Shown here: positions 30,673 to 41,618 of the stretch, in pieces | Position numbering within the stretch: the first letter of the stretch is position 1 | Layout: each line of letters starts with the position of its first letter | NCBI RefSeq assembly: GCF_900094545.1 | Contig: NZ_FMAH01000004.1 | Span: forward strand, 62,001-126,000 | Reading direction: 5' to 3' | DNA from: Martinezella miluonensis | GTDB taxonomy: Bacteria > Pseudomonadota > Alphaproteobacteria > Rhizobiales > Rhizobiaceae | DNA length: 64,000 nucleotides | Notes under the pieces: generated by a model | Databases searched by the model: none | What the model was told of the DNA's origin: nothing | The model's input: only the letters and a program-made list of their open reading frames with translations | Program-made: the position numbers and the translations under genes

Positions 30673-31086
30673 ATGTTGCAGCCAAAGCGTACGAAGTACC
30701 GTAAGCAATTCAAGGGTCGCATCAAGGGCATCGCCAAGGGTGGCTCTGACCTTGCGTTCGGTGAATTCGGTCTGAAGGCGCAGGAACCTAACCGCGTCAA
30801 CGCTCGCGAAATCGAAGCGGCTCGCCGCGCGATCACGCGCTATATGAAGCGTGCCGGCCGTGTATGGATCCGCGTGTTCCCGGATGTTCCGGTAACCAAA
30901 AAGCCTACCGAAGTCCGCATGGGTAAAGGTAAGGGCTCCGTCGAATACTGGGCATGCAAGGTCAAGCCCGGCCGTATGATGTTCGAGATCGATGGTGTGA
31001 GCGAAGAAATCGCTCGTGAGGCTTTGCGCCTCGGCTCCGCCAAGCTCTCGGTCAAGACGCGCTTCGTGCAGCGCATTGCAGAGTAA
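30673..31086 (+). CDS. rplP: 50S ribosomal protein L16
   Basis: 137 residues. L16 organises the A-site tRNA region near the central protuberance. Seen: [54 protein letters not shown]. Confidence 0.98.
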   Translation: MLQPKRTKYRKQFKGRIKGIAKGGSDLAFGEFGLKAQEPNRVNAREIEAARRAITRYMKRAGRVWIRVFPDVPVTKKPTEVRMGKGKGSVEYWACKVKPGRMMFEIDGVSEEIAREALRLGSAKLSVKTRFVQRIAE

Positions 31087-31097
31087 GGAAGAAGCTC

Positions 31098-31298
31098 ATG
31101 AAAGCCGCAGATGTTCGCGCCCTGAGCGCCGACCAACTCAAGGACGAGCTTGCCAAGCTGAAGAAGGAGCAGTTCAACCTGCGCTTTCAGAAGGCGACCG
31201 GCCAGCTTGAAAAGTCCTCGCGCATCAACGAAGTCCGCAAGGACATCGCTCGCATAAAAACCATTGCCCGCCAGAAGGCGGCAGAGGCAAAGGCCTAA
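31098..31298 (+). CDS. rpmC: 50S ribosomal protein L29
   Basis: 66 residues, two-helix protein at the tunnel exit beside L23. Seen: [34 protein letters not shown] and [10 protein letters not shown]. Confidence 0.98.
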   Translation: MKAADVRALSADQLKDELAKLKKEQFNLRFQKATGQLEKSSRINEVRKDIARIKTIARQKAAEAKA

Positions 31299-31310
31299 AG
31301 GAAAAATAAC

Positions 31311-31550
31311 ATGCCGAAGCGCATTCTGCAGGGCGTCGTGGTCAGCGACAAGAACGAGAAGACAGTAGTGGTTCGCGTTGAGCGTCGTTTCGCTCACCCG
31401 CTGCTCCAGAAGACTGTTCGTCGTTCCAAGAAGTACAAGGCTCACGACGAGAACAATCAGTACAAGGTCGGCGACGTCGTTTCCATCGAGGAATGCGCGC
31501 CGATTTCCAAGGACAAGACCTGGACGGTCGTTTCCGCCCAGTCCAAGTAA
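31311..31550 (+). CDS. rpsQ: 30S ribosomal protein S17
   Basis: 79 residues, OB-fold protein binding helix 11 of 16S rRNA. Seen: [40 protein letters not shown]. Last gene of the S10 part, before a 226-base gap. Confidence 0.98.
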   Translation: MPKRILQGVVVSDKNEKTVVVRVERRFAHPLLQKTVRRSKKYKAHDENNQYKVGDVVSIEECAPISKDKTWTVVSAQSK

Positions 31551-31553
31551 CAG

Positions 31554-31640
31554 AATTTCGCTCAGGCCCTTGCGCTTGGGCGAAATATCTGTATGAAGCA
31601 CGAGCTTGGAAGCAGGACGCTCGATTACGGGCGTTCTTTT
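31554..31640 (+). terminator. Two terminator-like hairpins between rpsQ and rplN
   Basis: A first hairpin pairs ATTTCGC with GGCGAAAT (31555-31586). A second at 31615-31640 pairs GGACGCTC with GGGCGTTC (with wobble pairs) and is followed by TTTT. Together they may divide or attenuate the S10 and spc segments. Confidence 0.5.
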
Positions 31641-31776
31641 GCTTTAATGATGACTGGCAATGGCGATCCTGAGGGGTCCCCTGATGCCGCGAAATCAGAC
31701 AAGAGACTAGTTCATAAGCCGGGGTAGGGGGTCGGCTGACCCAACCATTCCGGTAACAACAAGAAGGCGACCTGAC

Positions 31777-32145
31777 ATGATTCAGATGCAAACAAACCTC
31801 GACGTGGCGGATAATTCCGGCGCACGTCGTGTCATGTGCATCAAGGTGCTGGGCGGCTCGAAGCGCAAGTATGCCTCGATCGGCGACGTTATCGTCGTTT
31901 CGATCAAGGAAGCTATCCCGCGCGGCCGTGTGAAGAAGGGTGACGTGATGAAGGCGGTTGTCGTTCGTACCGCCAAGGACATCCGTCGTCCGGATGGCAG
32001 CGTCATCCGCTTCGATACCAACGCAGCAGTCCTCATCGACAACAAGAAAGAGCCGATCGGCACCCGTATCTTCGGACCGGTTCCGCGCGAACTTCGCGCC
32101 AAGAACCACATGAAGATCATCTCGCTGGCTCCAGAAGTACTGTAA
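31777..32145 (+). CDS. rplN: 50S ribosomal protein L14
   Basis: 122 residues. L14 forms bridges to the small subunit. Seen: [59 protein letters not shown]. First gene of the spc segment. Confidence 0.98.
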   Translation: MIQMQTNLDVADNSGARRVMCIKVLGGSKRKYASIGDVIVVSIKEAIPRGRVKKGDVMKAVVVRTAKDIRRPDGSVIRFDTNAAVLIDNKKEPIGTRIFGPVPRELRAKNHMKIISLAPEVL

Positions 32146-32156
32146 GGAGCGGAGCG

Positions 32157-32465
32157 ATGCAGAAGATCCGTAAAGGCGACAAGGTCGTCGTATTGACCGG
32201 TAAGGACAAGGGCCGCACCGGAGAAGTTGTTCAAGTGCTGCCGAAGGAAGACCGTGCGGTCGTTCGTGGCGTCAACGTCGTAAAGCGCCATCAGCGCCAG
32301 ACGCAGACCCAGGAAGCCGGCATCATCAGCAAGGAAGCCCCGCTTCACCTGTCCAACATCGCGATCGTCGACAAGGACGGCAAGCCGACCCGCGTCGGTT
32401 TCAAGGTTGTGGATGGCAAGAAGGTCCGTGTGGCCAAGACCTCTGGAGAAGTGATCGATGGCTGA
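32157..32465 (+). CDS. rplX: 50S ribosomal protein L24
   Basis: 102 residues with an N-terminal KOW motif ([20 protein letters not shown]). An assembly initiator of the 50S subunit. Its end overlaps the rplE start by 8 bases, implying coupling. Confidence 0.98.
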   Translation: MQKIRKGDKVVVLTGKDKGRTGEVVQVLPKEDRAVVRGVNVVKRHQRQTQTQEAGIISKEAPLHLSNIAIVDKDGKPTRVGFKVVDGKKVRVAKTSGEVIDG

Positions 32466-33015
32466 GGCAAAGTACGAGCCGCGGCTCAAGAAGGAATACG
32501 TCGCCCGCATCCGCGCGGCCATGCAGGAGCAGTTCTCCTACGCCAACGAGATGCAGATCCCGAAGCTGGACAAGATCGTGATCAACATGGGCGTCGGCGA
32601 AGCAACGGCTGATTCGAAGAAGCCGACTGTTGCTGCTGCCGATCTCGCGGCGATCGCTGGTCAGAAGCCGGTCATCACGCGCGCACGCAACTCCATCGCT
32701 GGCTTCAAGGTCCGCGAAAACATGCCGATCGGCGCAAAGGTCACCCTGCGCGGCGCCCGCATGTACGAGTTCCTGGATCGCCTGGTCAACATCGCGCTTC
32801 CGCGCGTTCGCGACTTCCGCGGCCTGAACCCGAAGAGCTTTGACGGTCGTGGCAATTTCGCCATGGGCATCAAGGAACACATTGTGTTCCCTGAGATCAA
32901 CTACGACAAGGTTGATCAGATGTGGGGCATGGACATCATCGTTTGCACGACGGCGACGACCGACGACGAAGCACGGGCTCTTCTGAAAGAGTTCAACTTC
33001 CCGTTCCGTCAATAA
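32458..33015 (+). CDS. rplE: 50S ribosomal protein L5
   Basis: 185 residues. L5 binds 5S rRNA in the central protuberance. Seen: [36 protein letters not shown] and [16 protein letters not shown]. Confidence 0.98.
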   Translation: MAEAKYEPRLKKEYVARIRAAMQEQFSYANEMQIPKLDKIVINMGVGEATADSKKPTVAAADLAAIAGQKPVITRARNSIAGFKVRENMPIGAKVTLRGARMYEFLDRLVNIALPRVRDFRGLNPKSFDGRGNFAMGIKEHIVFPEINYDKVDQMWGMDIIVCTTATTDDEARALLKEFNFPFRQ

Positions 33016-33048
33016 CCGTAACGACGAGCGTAGAAAAGGAACCCTGAT

Positions 33049-33354
33049 ATGGCGAAGACAAGCGCAGTTGAAAAGAACAAGCGCCGCCGCAATACGGTTG
33101 CCAACCAGGCCGCGAAGCGGGCTGCTCTCAAGGCAATCATCATGAACCAGTCTCTCTCGATCGAAGACCGGTTCAAGGCCACTCTGAAGCTGGCATCGCT
33201 CCCGCGCGATGGATCGAAGACCCGTATTCGCAACCGTTGCGAAGTTTCGGGCCGTCCGCGCGCGTACTACCGCAAACTGCGCATGTCGCGTATCGCGCTG
33301 CGTGAACTCGGCAACCTCGGCAAGGTGCCGGGCATCGTCAAGTCGAGCTGGTAA
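33049..33354 (+). CDS. rpsN: 30S ribosomal protein S14
   Basis: 101 residues, the longer zinc-independent form: the C-terminal [20 protein letters not shown] has one cysteine and no CxxC pairs. It lies in the 30S head. Confidence 0.98.
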   Translation: MAKTSAVEKNKRRRNTVANQAAKRAALKAIIMNQSLSIEDRFKATLKLASLPRDGSKTRIRNRCEVSGRPRAYYRKLRMSRIALRELGNLGKVPGIVKSSW

Positions 33355-33366
33355 GGAGCAGATTAG

Positions 33367-33765
33367 ATGACCATGACTGATCCTTTGGGCGATATGCTCA
33401 CCCGCATCCGCAATGGCGCTTCGCGCCGCAAGTCGTCGGTTTCGACGCCTGCTTCCAAGCTCCGTGCACGCGTTCTCGATGTGCTCCAGGCTGAAGGCTA
33501 CATCCGTGGCTACTCTGTCGTCGATTTCGGCAACGGCAAGTCTGAGCTCAGCATCGAGCTGAAGTACTACGAAGGCACATCGGTGATCCGTGAGATCGGC
33601 CGCGTGTCTAAGCCGGGCCGCCGAGTTTATGTCTCGGTTAAGTCCATTCCGCAGGTCGCGAACGGTCTCGGCATCACTATCCTTTCGACTCCGAAGGGTG
33701 TGATGGCTGATCACCAGGCTCGTGAACAGAATGTTGGTGGTGAGGTTCTCTGCTCGGTCTTCTAA
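33367..33765 (+). CDS. rpsH: 30S ribosomal protein S8
   Basis: 132 residues. S8 binds the central 16S domain. Seen: [34 protein letters not shown] and the C-terminal [20 protein letters not shown]. The start could be the ATG at 33367 or at 33373. Confidence 0.98.
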   Translation: MTMTDPLGDMLTRIRNGASRRKSSVSTPASKLRARVLDVLQAEGYIRGYSVVDFGNGKSELSIELKYYEGTSVIREIGRVSKPGRRVYVSVKSIPQVANGLGITILSTPKGVMADHQAREQNVGGEVLCSVF

Positions 33766-33807
33766 GATCGAACAGGGATCTCCTTCGAAACAGACAGGTT
33801 TGAAAAA

Positions 33808-34341
33808 ATGTCTCGTATCGGTAAGAAGCCCGTTCAGGTGCCTGCAGGGATCACGGCCTCGGTTGATGGCCAAAAAGTGACTGCCAAGGGCCCTAAGGGC
33901 GAGCTGTTTTTCGTCGCTAACGACGAAATCGGTCTCAAGCTGGAAAACAATGCAATCGTCGTAACGCCGCTTAACGACTCCAAGGACGCTCGCTCAAAGT
34001 GGGGCATGTCCCGCACGATGGTCGAGAACATCCTGAAGGGTGTTAAGGACGGCTACGAGCGGAAGCTCGAAATCAACGGCGTCGGCTACCGTGCCGCCCT
34101 GCAGGGCAAGAACCTGCAGCTCGCGCTCGGCTTCAGCCACGACGTGATTTATGTGCCGCCGGAAGGCATCACGATCGCTGTGCCGAAGCCGACGGAAATC
34201 GTCGTCACCGGCATCAACAAGCAGCAGGTCGGCCAGGTTGCCGCTGAAATCCGCGAATATCGCGGTCCTGAGCCCTACAAGGGCAAGGGTGTTAAGTATG
34301 CCGGCGAGCGGATCGTCCGCAAAGAAGGCAAGAAGAAGTAA
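33808..34341 (+). CDS. rplF: 50S ribosomal protein L6
   Basis: 177 residues, two similar alpha/beta domains beside the sarcin-ricin loop. Seen: [39 protein letters not shown] and [20 protein letters not shown]. Confidence 0.98.
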   Translation: MSRIGKKPVQVPAGITASVDGQKVTAKGPKGELFFVANDEIGLKLENNAIVVTPLNDSKDARSKWGMSRTMVENILKGVKDGYERKLEINGVGYRAALQGKNLQLALGFSHDVIYVPPEGITIAVPKPTEIVVTGINKQQVGQVAAEIREYRGPEPYKGKGVKYAGERIVRKEGKKK

Positions 34342-34353
34342 GGATCACGCGAA

Positions 34354-34716
34354 ATGGCTAGCAGGAAAGAAGCACTTGCACGTCGTGCCAACCGCGTGCG
34401 CCGTCAAATCAAGTCGGTGGCCAATGGCCGTCCGCGCCTGTCGGTTCATCGCTCGTCGAAGAACATCTACGCCCAGGTCATCGATGATGTGGCCGGCAAG
34501 ACGCTTGCGTCTGCCTCCACCCTCGATAAGGATCTGCGCGGTTCTCTGAAGACCGGTGCCGACACCGCCGCCGCTGCCCTCGTTGGCAAGCTCGTTGCAG
34601 AGCGCGCCTCCAAGGCCGGCGTCAAGGAAGTCGTGTTTGACCGCGGCGCCTTCATCTATCACGGCCGCATCAAGGCTCTGGCCGATGCAGCCCGTGAAGG
34701 CGGCCTGACCTTCTGA
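34354..34716 (+). CDS. rplR: 50S ribosomal protein L18
   Basis: 120 residues, binds 5S rRNA with L5. Seen: [30 protein letters not shown] and [20 protein letters not shown]. Confidence 0.98.
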   Translation: MASRKEALARRANRVRRQIKSVANGRPRLSVHRSSKNIYAQVIDDVAGKTLASASTLDKDLRGSLKTGADTAAAALVGKLVAERASKAGVKEVVFDRGAFIYHGRIKALADAAREGGLTF

Positions 34717-34722
34717 TCACGT

Positions 34723-34800
34723 TTCCGGCCGGTAGCTTATAAGCGCCGGCCGGATATTCACCGGACCGCAAGTTTCCCCTCAAGGGGAAGGCATGCGGTC
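34723..34800 (+). terminator. Paired hairpins between rplR and rpsE
   Basis: First, TCCGGCCGG / CCGGCCGGA (34723-34754) encloses a GCTTATAAGC palindrome. Second, GACCGCA / TGCGGTC with an inner TTCCCCT / AGGGGAA (34764-34800) is followed by TTTGTTGTTTG. The second has terminator character, yet essential genes follow, so it may attenuate or process the message. Confidence 0.5.
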
Positions 34801-34846
34801 TTTGTTGTTTGCCGATTGCACCCGGAAAAGAAAAAGGAAGAGGACA

Positions 34847-35416
34847 ATGGCACAGGAAAAGAGGGGCTCGCGGGATGACCGTCAGAGCCGTGAAGAGCGC
34901 GATAGCGAATTCGTCGACAAGCTGGTCGCGATCAACCGCGTCGCCAAGGTTGTAAAGGGTGGCCGCCGTTTCGGTTTCGCCGCTCTCGTTGTTGTCGGCG
35001 ACCAGAAGGGCCGCGTTGGCTTCGGTCACGGCAAGGCACGCGAAGTGCCGGAAGCGATCCGCAAGGCAACCGAAAGCGCCAAGCGCGACATGATCTTCGT
35101 ACCGCTGCGTGACGGCCGTACGCTGCATCACGACGTCCATGGCCGCCATGGCGCCGGCAAGGTTCTGCTGCGCTCGGCCAAGGTCGGTACCGGTATCATC
35201 GCCGGCGGCCCGATGCGCGCCGTTTTCGAAACGCTCGGCGTTCATGACGTCGTCGCCAAGTCGACCGGTTCGTCGAACCCGTACAACATGGTTCGCGCCA
35301 CGTTCGACGCCCTGAAGCACCAGGTTCACCCGAAGGACATCGCAGCTCAGCGCGGCATCAAGTATGCCACTCTGCAGGCTCGTCGCGCTGCTTCGGGCAA
35401 CGCCGCCGAAGAATAA
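34847..35416 (+). CDS. rpsE: 30S ribosomal protein S5
   Basis: 189 residues from the ATG at 34847 ([20 protein letters not shown]), with GGAAGAGG before it. Longer than in E. coli through its charged N-terminal tail. Double-stranded RNA-binding-like fold: [20 protein letters not shown], then [20 protein letters not shown]. It affects decoding fidelity. Confidence 0.98.
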   Translation: MAQEKRGSRDDRQSREERDSEFVDKLVAINRVAKVVKGGRRFGFAALVVVGDQKGRVGFGHGKAREVPEAIRKATESAKRDMIFVPLRDGRTLHHDVHGRHGAGKVLLRSAKVGTGIIAGGPMRAVFETLGVHDVVAKSTGSSNPYNMVRATFDALKHQVHPKDIAAQRGIKYATLQARRAASGNAAEE

Positions 35417-35429
35417 GGGAGTTTGACCT

Positions 35430-35642
35430 ATGGCCAAGACGACCAAGAAGGCTGAAGCCAAGGCGACCGTTACGGTCGAGCAGGTTGGCAGCCCGATCCG
35501 CCGTCCGGATGTTCAGCAGAAGACGCTGATCGGTCTCGGACTGAACAAGATGCACCGTCGCCGCACGCTGGAAGATACCCCGGCCGTTCGTGGCATGATC
35601 CGTGCTGTCCAGCATCTCGTTCGCATCGTCGACGAGAAGTGA
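35430..35642 (+). CDS. rpmD: 50S ribosomal protein L30
   Basis: 70 residues. A basic N-terminal tail ([13 protein letters not shown]) precedes the L30 fold: [20 protein letters not shown] and [20 protein letters not shown]. Confidence 0.97.
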   Translation: MAKTTKKAEAKATVTVEQVGSPIRRPDVQQKTLIGLGLNKMHRRRTLEDTPAVRGMIRAVQHLVRIVDEK

Positions 35643-35659
35643 GCCGGAGGTAATTCGCT

Positions 35660-36130
35660 ATGAAACTGAATGAGATCAAGGATAACGAAGGCTCGACCCA
35701 CAGCCGCAAGCGCCTCGGCCGCGGCATCGGCTCCGGCTCCGGTAAGACCGGTGGCCGTGGTGTGAAGGGTCAGAAGTCCCGTTCGGGTGTTGCGATCAAC
35801 GGCTTTGAAGGTGGTCAGATGCCCATCTATCGTCGCCTGCCGAAGCGCGGCTTCACCAACATCTTCGCTGCCGATTACGTTGTCGTATCGCTGGAGCGCA
35901 TCCAGGCTGCCGTCGATGCCGGCAAGCTCGATGCCAAGAACACGATCGATGCTGCTGCCCTCAAGGCGGCCGGCGTGATTCGCCGCGTCAAGGACGGCGT
36001 TCGGGTTCTCTCGGACGGCGAACTGAAGGCAAAGGTTACGCTTGAAGTTGCAGGCGCATCCAAGTCGGCTGTTGAAAAGATCGAGAAGGCCGGCGGCTCC
36101 GTCAAGCTGCTCGCTTCTGTCGCAGAATAA
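35660..36130 (+). CDS. rplO: 50S ribosomal protein L15
   Basis: 156 residues. A glycine/arginine-rich extended N-terminus ([20 protein letters not shown]) is followed by the globular domain ([18 protein letters not shown]). A late assembly protein. Followed by a strong terminator-like hairpin. Confidence 0.98.
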   Translation: MKLNEIKDNEGSTHSRKRLGRGIGSGSGKTGGRGVKGQKSRSGVAINGFEGGQMPIYRRLPKRGFTNIFAADYVVVSLERIQAAVDAGKLDAKNTIDAAALKAAGVIRRVKDGVRVLSDGELKAKVTLEVAGASKSAVEKIEKAGGSVKLLASVAE

Positions 36131-36140
36131 TATGATCAAT

Positions 36141-36174
36141 AATCGCCCGAGGTGCTTCACTTCGGGCGATTTTG
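36141..36174 (+). terminator. Terminator-like hairpin between rplO and secY
   Basis: AATCGCCCGA / TCGGGCGATT stem with a 12-13-base loop, running into TTTTGC, 10 bases after the rplO stop. About 180 bases then precede secY, enough for a separate promoter. Confidence 0.75.
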
Positions 36175-36354
36175 CTCCCATATGTGAGCCTCACGAACCT
36201 GAACGATGCGGCAGTGTCCTTCCGGTTGATAACGGGAACCAAGGGTGAGGCGTCCGATTGCATCGCAATCCGTCCGAAGCCCGGCTTTTAAACAATTTAT
36301 TTACTGATTCCGGACCCGGCCGATTATGCCGGAATTGGTAATGCGGAGATTTGC

Positions 36355-37695
36355 ATGGCTTCTGCAGCGGAACAATTGGCGTCCAATCTCAATTTTTCGA
36401 CCTTTGCCAAGGCCGAGGATCTCAAGAAGCGCCTGTGGTTTACGCTCGGCGCTCTCCTCGTTTACCGGCTCGGTACTCATATTCCGCTCCCCGGCCTCAA
36501 TCCGGCCGCTTATGCCCAGGCTTTCCACAACCAGTCGGGCGGCATTCTCGGCCTCTTCAACATGTTCTCGGGCGGTGCTGTACAGCGCATGGCGATTTTC
36601 GCGCTCGGAATCATGCCTTATATTTCGGCCTCGATCATCGTCCAGCTGATGACGTCAGTCGTCCCGTCGCTCGAAAACCTGAAGAAGGAAGGCGAGCAGG
36701 GCCGTAAGATCATCAACCAATACACCCGTTACGGCACCGTGCTGCTTGGCGCATTGCAGGCCTATGGCATTGCGATTGGCCTTGAGCATGGCAATGGCGT
36801 TGTAGTCGATCCGGGCTGGTTCTTCCGCATTTCCACCGTCATAACGCTGCTCGGCGGCACGATGTTCCTGATGTGGCTCGGCGAGCAGGTGACGTCGCGC
36901 GGTATCGGCAACGGTATCTCGCTGATCATCTTTGCCGGCATTGCCGCCGGTCTCCCGACCGCTCTGGCCGGCACGCTCGAACTTGGCCGTACCGGCGCGC
37001 TTTCGACGGGCCTCATTCTCGCCGTTCTCGTCGTTGCCGTCCTGGTCATTGCGCTCATCGTGTTCGTCGAGCGCGCGCAGCGTCGTCTGCTGATCCAGTA
37101 TCCGAAGCGCCAGGTCGGCACCCGCATGTTCCAGGGCGATACGTCGCACCTGCCGCTGAAACTCAACACCTCGGGCGTCATTCCGGCAATCTTCGCATCC
37201 TCGCTGCTCCTGCTGCCGGCAACGGTCGCCGGCCTCGGCAACAACACGGCGCTTCCGACCTGGGTTACCTCGATCGTTGCGGCGCTCGGCCACGGCCAGC
37301 CCGTCTATATGGTGTTTTACGGCGCTCTGATCGCTTTCTTCGCCTTCTTCTACACGGCGCTGGTCTTCAATCCGAAGGACACGGCCGACAATCTGAAGAA
37401 GCATGGCGGCTTCATTCCGGGCATCCGTCCGGGTGAGCGCACCGCCGAATATATCGATTATGTGCTGACCCGCATTACGGTCATCGGCGCGATCTATCTC
37501 GTCTTCGTCTGCATCCTGCCCGAAATTCTCGTGTCCCAGACCGGTATTCCCTTGTCTCTGGGTGGTACTTCGCTTCTGATCGTGGTTAGCGTAACGCTGG
37601 ATACGGTGGCGCAGATTCAGGGTCACCTGATCGCACAGCAATATGAAGGCCTGATCAAGAAATCGAAGTTGCGTGGAGGAAAGAGGGGGCGATGA
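36355..37695 (+). CDS. secY: Protein translocase subunit SecY
   Basis: 446 residues, ten membrane helices; the central pore subunit of SecYEG in the inner membrane. The first helix region is [21 protein letters not shown] and the plug region is [20 protein letters not shown]. Cytoplasmic loops with the SecA/ribosome-contact motif ([20 protein letters not shown] and [13 protein letters not shown]) are intact. Overlaps adk by 4 bases (ATGA). Confidence 0.98.
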   Translation: MASAAEQLASNLNFSTFAKAEDLKKRLWFTLGALLVYRLGTHIPLPGLNPAAYAQAFHNQSGGILGLFNMFSGGAVQRMAIFALGIMPYISASIIVQLMTSVVPSLENLKKEGEQGRKIINQYTRYGTVLLGALQAYGIAIGLEHGNGVVVDPGWFFRISTVITLLGGTMFLMWLGEQVTSRGIGNGISLIIFAGIAAGLPTALAGTLELGRTGALSTGLILAVLVVAVLVIALIVFVERAQRRLLIQYPKRQVGTRMFQGDTSHLPLKLNTSGVIPAIFASSLLLLPATVAGLGNNTALPTWVTSIVAALGHGQPVYMVFYGALIAFFAFFYTALVFNPKDTADNLKKHGGFIPGIRPGERTAEYIDYVLTRITVIGAIYLVFVCILPEILVSQTGIPLSLGGTSLLIVVSVTLDTVAQIQGHLIAQQYEGLIKKSKLRGGKRGR

Positions 37696-38342
37696 GACTC
37701 ATACTTTTAGGGCCACCGGGTGCAGGTAAGGGGACCCAGGCCCAGCGTATCGTGGACAAGTACGGCATTCCGCAGCTTTCCACAGGCGACATGCTGCGAG
37801 CCGCGGTAAGCGCGGGGACGGAAGTCGGCAAGCGCGCCAAGGCCGTCATGGATGCGGGCAAGCTCGTTTCCGACGAGATCGTCAATGCCATCGTCTCGGA
37901 GCGTATCGATCAGCCGGATTGTGCCAATGGGTTCATCCTCGACGGCTTCCCGCGTACTTTGGTACAGGCAGATGCCACCGAGCAGATGCTCAAGGCGAAG
38001 GGGCTGGAGCTTTCCGTCGTCATCGAGCTAAAGGTCGACGATGCGGAGCTGATTCGCCGCGTTTCCGGTCGCTATTCCTGCTCGAACTGCGGCAGCGTCT
38101 ATCATGACACTGACAAGGTTCCTGCAACGGCGGGTGTCTGCGACAAGTGCGGCTCGACGCATTTCAAGCGCCGGCCGGATGACAACGCCGAAACGATGGC
38201 GACGCGCCTCCAGGTCTACTACAAGGAGACCTCGCCGCTGATCGGTTACTACTATGCCAAGGGCAAGTTGCAGAGCATCGACGGCATGGCCGATATCGAG
38301 CATGTGACCGATAGCATCGAAGCTATCCTGGCCAGGCTTTAA
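37692..38342 (+). CDS. adk: Adenylate kinase, long form with cysteine LID
   Basis: 216 residues. Converts AMP + ATP to 2 ADP. P-loop [14 protein letters not shown]-site [21 protein letters not shown]. The LID carries four cysteines ([10 protein letters not shown] and [11 protein letters not shown]), a pattern that binds a structural zinc ion in many bacteria. ATGA overlap with the secY stop couples the two. Confidence 0.97.
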   Translation: MRLILLGPPGAGKGTQAQRIVDKYGIPQLSTGDMLRAAVSAGTEVGKRAKAVMDAGKLVSDEIVNAIVSERIDQPDCANGFILDGFPRTLVQADATEQMLKAKGLELSVVIELKVDDAELIRRVSGRYSCSNCGSVYHDTDKVPATAGVCDKCGSTHFKRRPDDNAETMATRLQVYYKETSPLIGYYYAKGKLQSIDGMADIEHVTDSIEAILARL

Positions 38343-38560
38343 GTAGCTTAAAATAAACTAGCCGGGGGCGGTTGCTTTTTTGCACTGATTCCGCTAAACA
38401 CCGCGCCAACTCGCGACATGCTATGCGATCGGCGCGGATTTCCAACGGGAAGTCCGAGCACGGTCGTTTTGACATGTGGCGGATGCACATCGAACAAGCA
38501 GCTCCCGGGCTGCATAACAAGACCCTTTGCCAAGGCAAAAGGAATGCAAGGAGAACAGGC

Positions 38561-38929
38561 GTGGCTCGTATCGCTGGCGTCAACATCCCGACTGCAAAGC
38601 GCGTAGTTATTGCGCTTCGTTATATTCACGGGATCGGACCGAAGTTTGCACAGGAAATCTGCGAGAAGGTCGGTATTCCGGCTGAGCGTCGCGTCAACCA
38701 GTTGACGGATGCTGAAGTTCTGCAGATTCGCGAAACCATCGACCGTGACTATCAGGTCGAAGGTGATCTGCGTCGCGAAACCGCGATGAACATCAAGCGT
38801 CTGATGGACCTGGGTTCTTACCGTGGCCTGCGTCATCGTCGCGGCCTGCCGGTTCGCGGCCAGCGCACGCACACCAATGCCCGCACCCGCAAGGGCCCGG
38901 CAAAGGCGATCGCTGGTAAGAAGAAGTAA
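38561..38929 (+). CDS. rpsM: 30S ribosomal protein S13
   Basis: 122 residues from the GTG at 38561 ([19 protein letters not shown]), with AAGGAG upstream. S13 contacts the P-site tRNA and bridges to the 50S. Seen: [19 protein letters not shown] and the basic tail [17 protein letters not shown]. The 218 bases between adk and this gene hold no gene. Confidence 0.98.
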   Translation: MARIAGVNIPTAKRVVIALRYIHGIGPKFAQEICEKVGIPAERRVNQLTDAEVLQIRETIDRDYQVEGDLRRETAMNIKRLMDLGSYRGLRHRRGLPVRGQRTHTNARTRKGPAKAIAGKKK

Positions 38930-38950
38930 TTTCCGGGAAACCGGAAGTGG

Positions 38951-38976
38951 GAGGCTGGCGGTCCGCCGGCCTCTTT
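38951..38976 (+). terminator. Terminator-like hairpin between rpsM and rpsK
   Basis: GAGGC(T)GGCG / CGCC(G)GCCTC stem running directly into TTTT, 21 bases after the rpsM stop. Since rpsK and rpoA follow, it may act as an attenuator. Confidence 0.7.
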
Positions 38977-39060
38977 TGAGTTTGGAGTGGGGCTCGATGA
39001 GCGTCACTCCGGTGTAGCCGCTGGGATTACGGCGGTGCAGAGATCCAAGAAAGGACTAAC

Positions 39061-39450
39061 ATGGCCAAGGAAGCCGTCCGCGTTCGCCGTCGCGAGCGCA
39101 AGAATATCACGTCGGGCGTCGCACACGTCAACTCGACCTTCAACAACACGATGATCACCATCACCGACGCACAGGGCAACGCCATTGCCTGGTCGTCCGC
39201 TGGTGCCAAGGGCTTCAAGGGTTCGCGCAAGTCGACCCCGTTCGCTGCCCAGATCGCTGCCGAAGACTGCGCCAAGAAGGCTCAGGAACACGGCATGAAG
39301 TCGCTCGAAGTTGAAGTTTGCGGTCCGGGCTCCGGTCGTGAATCCGCTTTGCGCGCCCTCCAGGCTGCTGGTTTCATGATCACGTCGATCCGCGACGTGA
39401 CCCCGATCCCGCACAATGGTTGCCGCCCGCGCAAGAAGCGTCGCGTCTGA
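39061..39450 (+). CDS. rpsK: 30S ribosomal protein S11
   Basis: 129 residues, in the 30S platform near the E site. Seen: [53 protein letters not shown]. Confidence 0.98.
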   Translation: MAKEAVRVRRRERKNITSGVAHVNSTFNNTMITITDAQGNAIAWSSAGAKGFKGSRKSTPFAAQIAAEDCAKKAQEHGMKSLEVEVCGPGSGRESALRALQAAGFMITSIRDVTPIPHNGCRPRKKRRV

Positions 39451-39553
39451 TCATCGCCACTCACGACACCGGCCGGGGTAGATGCGCCCGGCTTGGTGTT
39501 ACTCAAGCTCGGTTGCCACGATTGGATGGTGGCAACGAACGGAAGGCAAAAAC

Positions 39554-40564
39554 ATGATTCAGAAAAACTGGCAGGAACTGATCAAGCCCAACAAGGTCGA
39601 GTTCACCTCGAGCGGCCGCACCAAGGCAACGCTCGTGGCCGAACCGCTGGAGCGTGGCTTTGGTCTCACCCTCGGCAACGCGCTGCGTCGCGTGCTGCTG
39701 TCCTCTCTGCGCGGTGCCGCTGTAACGGCCGTGCAGATCGACGGCGTGCTGCATGAGTTCTCCTCTATCCCGGGCGTCCGGGAAGACGTGACGGACATCG
39801 TGCTGAACATCAAGGAAATCGCCATCAAGATGGATGGCGATGATGCCAAGCGCATGGTTGTCCGTAAGCAGGGCCCAGGCGTTGTAACGGCTGGCGACAT
39901 CCAGACGGTCGGCGATATCGAAATCCTCAACCCCGAGCATGTCATCTGCACGCTCGACGAGGGCGCCGAAATCCGCATGGAATTCACCGTCAACAACGGC
40001 AAGGGCTATGTCCCGGCCGAACGCAATCGTGCGGAAGATGCTCCGATCGGTCTCATCCCGGTCGACAGCCTCTATTCGCCGGTCAAGAAGGTGTCCTACA
40101 AGGTTGAAAATACCCGTGAAGGACAGGTTCTCGACTACGACAAGCTGAGCATGTCGCTCGAAACCGATGGTTCGATCAGCGGTGAAGATGCTGTCGCTTT
40201 CGCGGCGCGCATCCTGCAGGATCAGCTTGGCGTGTTCGTCAACTTCGACGAGCCGCAGAAGGAAACCGAAGAGGAAGCAGTTACCGAACTCGCTTTCAAC
40301 CCGGCGCTCCTCAAGAAGGTGGACGAGCTCGAACTGTCCGTTCGTTCGGCAAACTGCCTGAAGAACGACAACATCGTCTACATCGGCGACCTCATTCAGA
40401 AGACCGAAGCAGAAATGCTCCGCACGCCGAATTTTGGTCGCAAGTCGCTGAACGAAATCAAGGAAGTTCTCGCTTCCATGGGCCTGCACCTCGGCATGGA
40501 AGTGCCGGCATGGCCGCCTGAGAACATCGAAGATCTCGCCAAGCGCTACGAAGACCAATACTAA
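39554..40564 (+). CDS. rpoA: DNA-directed RNA polymerase alpha subunit
   Basis: 336 residues from the ATG at 39554 ([17 protein letters not shown]). The N-terminal dimerisation domain has [20 protein letters not shown]; the C-terminal domain binds UP elements and activators ([39 protein letters not shown]). The frame extends to 39482, but with no family sequence. Confidence 0.98.
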   Translation: MIQKNWQELIKPNKVEFTSSGRTKATLVAEPLERGFGLTLGNALRRVLLSSLRGAAVTAVQIDGVLHEFSSIPGVREDVTDIVLNIKEIAIKMDGDDAKRMVVRKQGPGVVTAGDIQTVGDIEILNPEHVICTLDEGAEIRMEFTVNNGKGYVPAERNRAEDAPIGLIPVDSLYSPVKKVSYKVENTREGQVLDYDKLSMSLETDGSISGEDAVAFAARILQDQLGVFVNFDEPQKETEEEAVTELAFNPALLKKVDELELSVRSANCLKNDNIVYIGDLIQKTEAEMLRTPNFGRKSLNEIKEVLASMGLHLGMEVPAWPPENIEDLAKRYEDQY

Positions 40565-40612
40565 CGTTTCAAACGGCAGGCGACGGATGCCTGCAAGTGA
40601 AGGAGAATAGCA

Positions 40613-41035
40613 ATGCGCCACGGTAAAGCCGGCCGCAAGCTGAATAGAACCGCTAGCCACCGTAAGGCGATGTTCGCCAACATGGCTGCTTCGCTCATCA
40701 CCCATGAGCAGATCGTAACCACTCTCCCGAAGGCGAAGGAAATTCGCCCGATCGTTGAGAAGCTGGTTACCCTCGGCAAGCGCGGCGACCTGCACGCTCG
40801 TCGTCAGGCCATCTCGCAGATCCGCGACGCTGTTGTCGTCGCCAAGCTGTTCGATGCGATCGCAACGCGTTACGCCACCCGCAACGGCGGCTACCTGCGT
40901 ATCATGAAGGCTGGCTTCCGCCAGGGCGACAATGCCGCTCTCGCAGTCGTCGAATTCGTCGATCGCGACACCTCTGCCAAGGGCGCAGCCGACAAGGCTC
41001 GCGTTGCTGCCGAGGAAGAAGCTGCAGCCGCTTAA
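40613..41035 (+). CDS. rplQ: 50S ribosomal protein L17
   Basis: 140 residues, at the tunnel exit. Seen: [40 protein letters not shown] and an Ala/Glu-rich C-terminal tail (EEEAAAA). Last gene of the ribosomal series, before a strong terminator. Confidence 0.98.
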   Translation: MRHGKAGRKLNRTASHRKAMFANMAASLITHEQIVTTLPKAKEIRPIVEKLVTLGKRGDLHARRQAISQIRDAVVVAKLFDAIATRYATRNGGYLRIMKAGFRQGDNAALAVVEFVDRDTSAKGAADKARVAAEEEAAAA

Positions 41036-41060
41036 GGCCAGCTTCGGGTAAAAGATCCAG

Positions 41061-41088
41061 GGCCGGATGAGCGATCATCCGGCCTTTT
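41061..41088 (+). terminator. Terminator of the ribosomal/rpoA operon
   Basis: GGCCGGATGA / TCATCCGGCC perfect 10-bp stem with loop GCGA, then TTTT, about 25 bases after the rplQ stop. Confidence 0.92.
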
Positions 41089-41207
41089 GGCGTTCGGGGC
41101 GACGGGAGCAGACTTTCATTCTCCGTGCTCGCTATGGAATATCGATGCTCACCCGCTGAGTCGCATGGCGACTTGTGCATATCCCGGCACGGAGAGCATC
41201 GTTGAAC

Positions 41208-41618
41208 ATGCAGCGAAGACTGGCACGTACGAGACTTTTTCTGCTCTCGGCGCTGTTGTTGACCATCGTCAGCGGCTTGGCGCTCCGGCGATACGGCTAT
41301 GCGCTGAACCTGCCTTTCGTGATCGTCAAATATGGTGGCTCGCTCTTATGGGGAGCGATGGTCTACTGGCTCCTAGCGGCAATTCTTGTTTCCATGCGGC
41401 GTTTCAAGCTCGCCTTGGCTGCGCTCGTGATCGCTGTGCTCGTAGAACTCTCCAGGCTGTTGCATACGCCGGATCTGTACGCATTCCGATTGACCCAAGC
41501 CGGCGCTTTGCTGCTGGGCCGGGTCTTTTCGCCTTGGAATATCGTGGCCTATGCAGCGGGCATTGCCGTAGCGCTGGTGCTTGATCGCACGCTGACAAGG
41601 CAGAAACCTCTTCTTTGA
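41208..41618 (+). CDS. DUF2809 family membrane protein
   Basis: 136 residues from the ATG at 41208 (MQRRLARTRLFLLSALLL); TTG 41202 and GTG 41175 are also in frame, and GGAGAG at 41191 could serve TTG 41202. DUF2809 pattern: RRYGYALNLPFVIVKYGGSL, WGAMVYWLL, then LVELSRLLHTPDLYAFR. Four membrane helices predicted. Function unknown. Confidence 0.85.
   Translation: MQRRLARTRLFLLSALLLTIVSGLALRRYGYALNLPFVIVKYGGSLLWGAMVYWLLAAILVSMRRFKLALAALVIAVLVELSRLLHTPDLYAFRLTQAGALLLGRVFSPWNIVAYAAGIAVALVLDRTLTRQKPLL

Noticed and set aside
38343..38560. A gene between adk and rpsM
   Set aside because: The open frame here simply reads into rpsM from upstream; the sequence before the GTG at 38561 has no family match.
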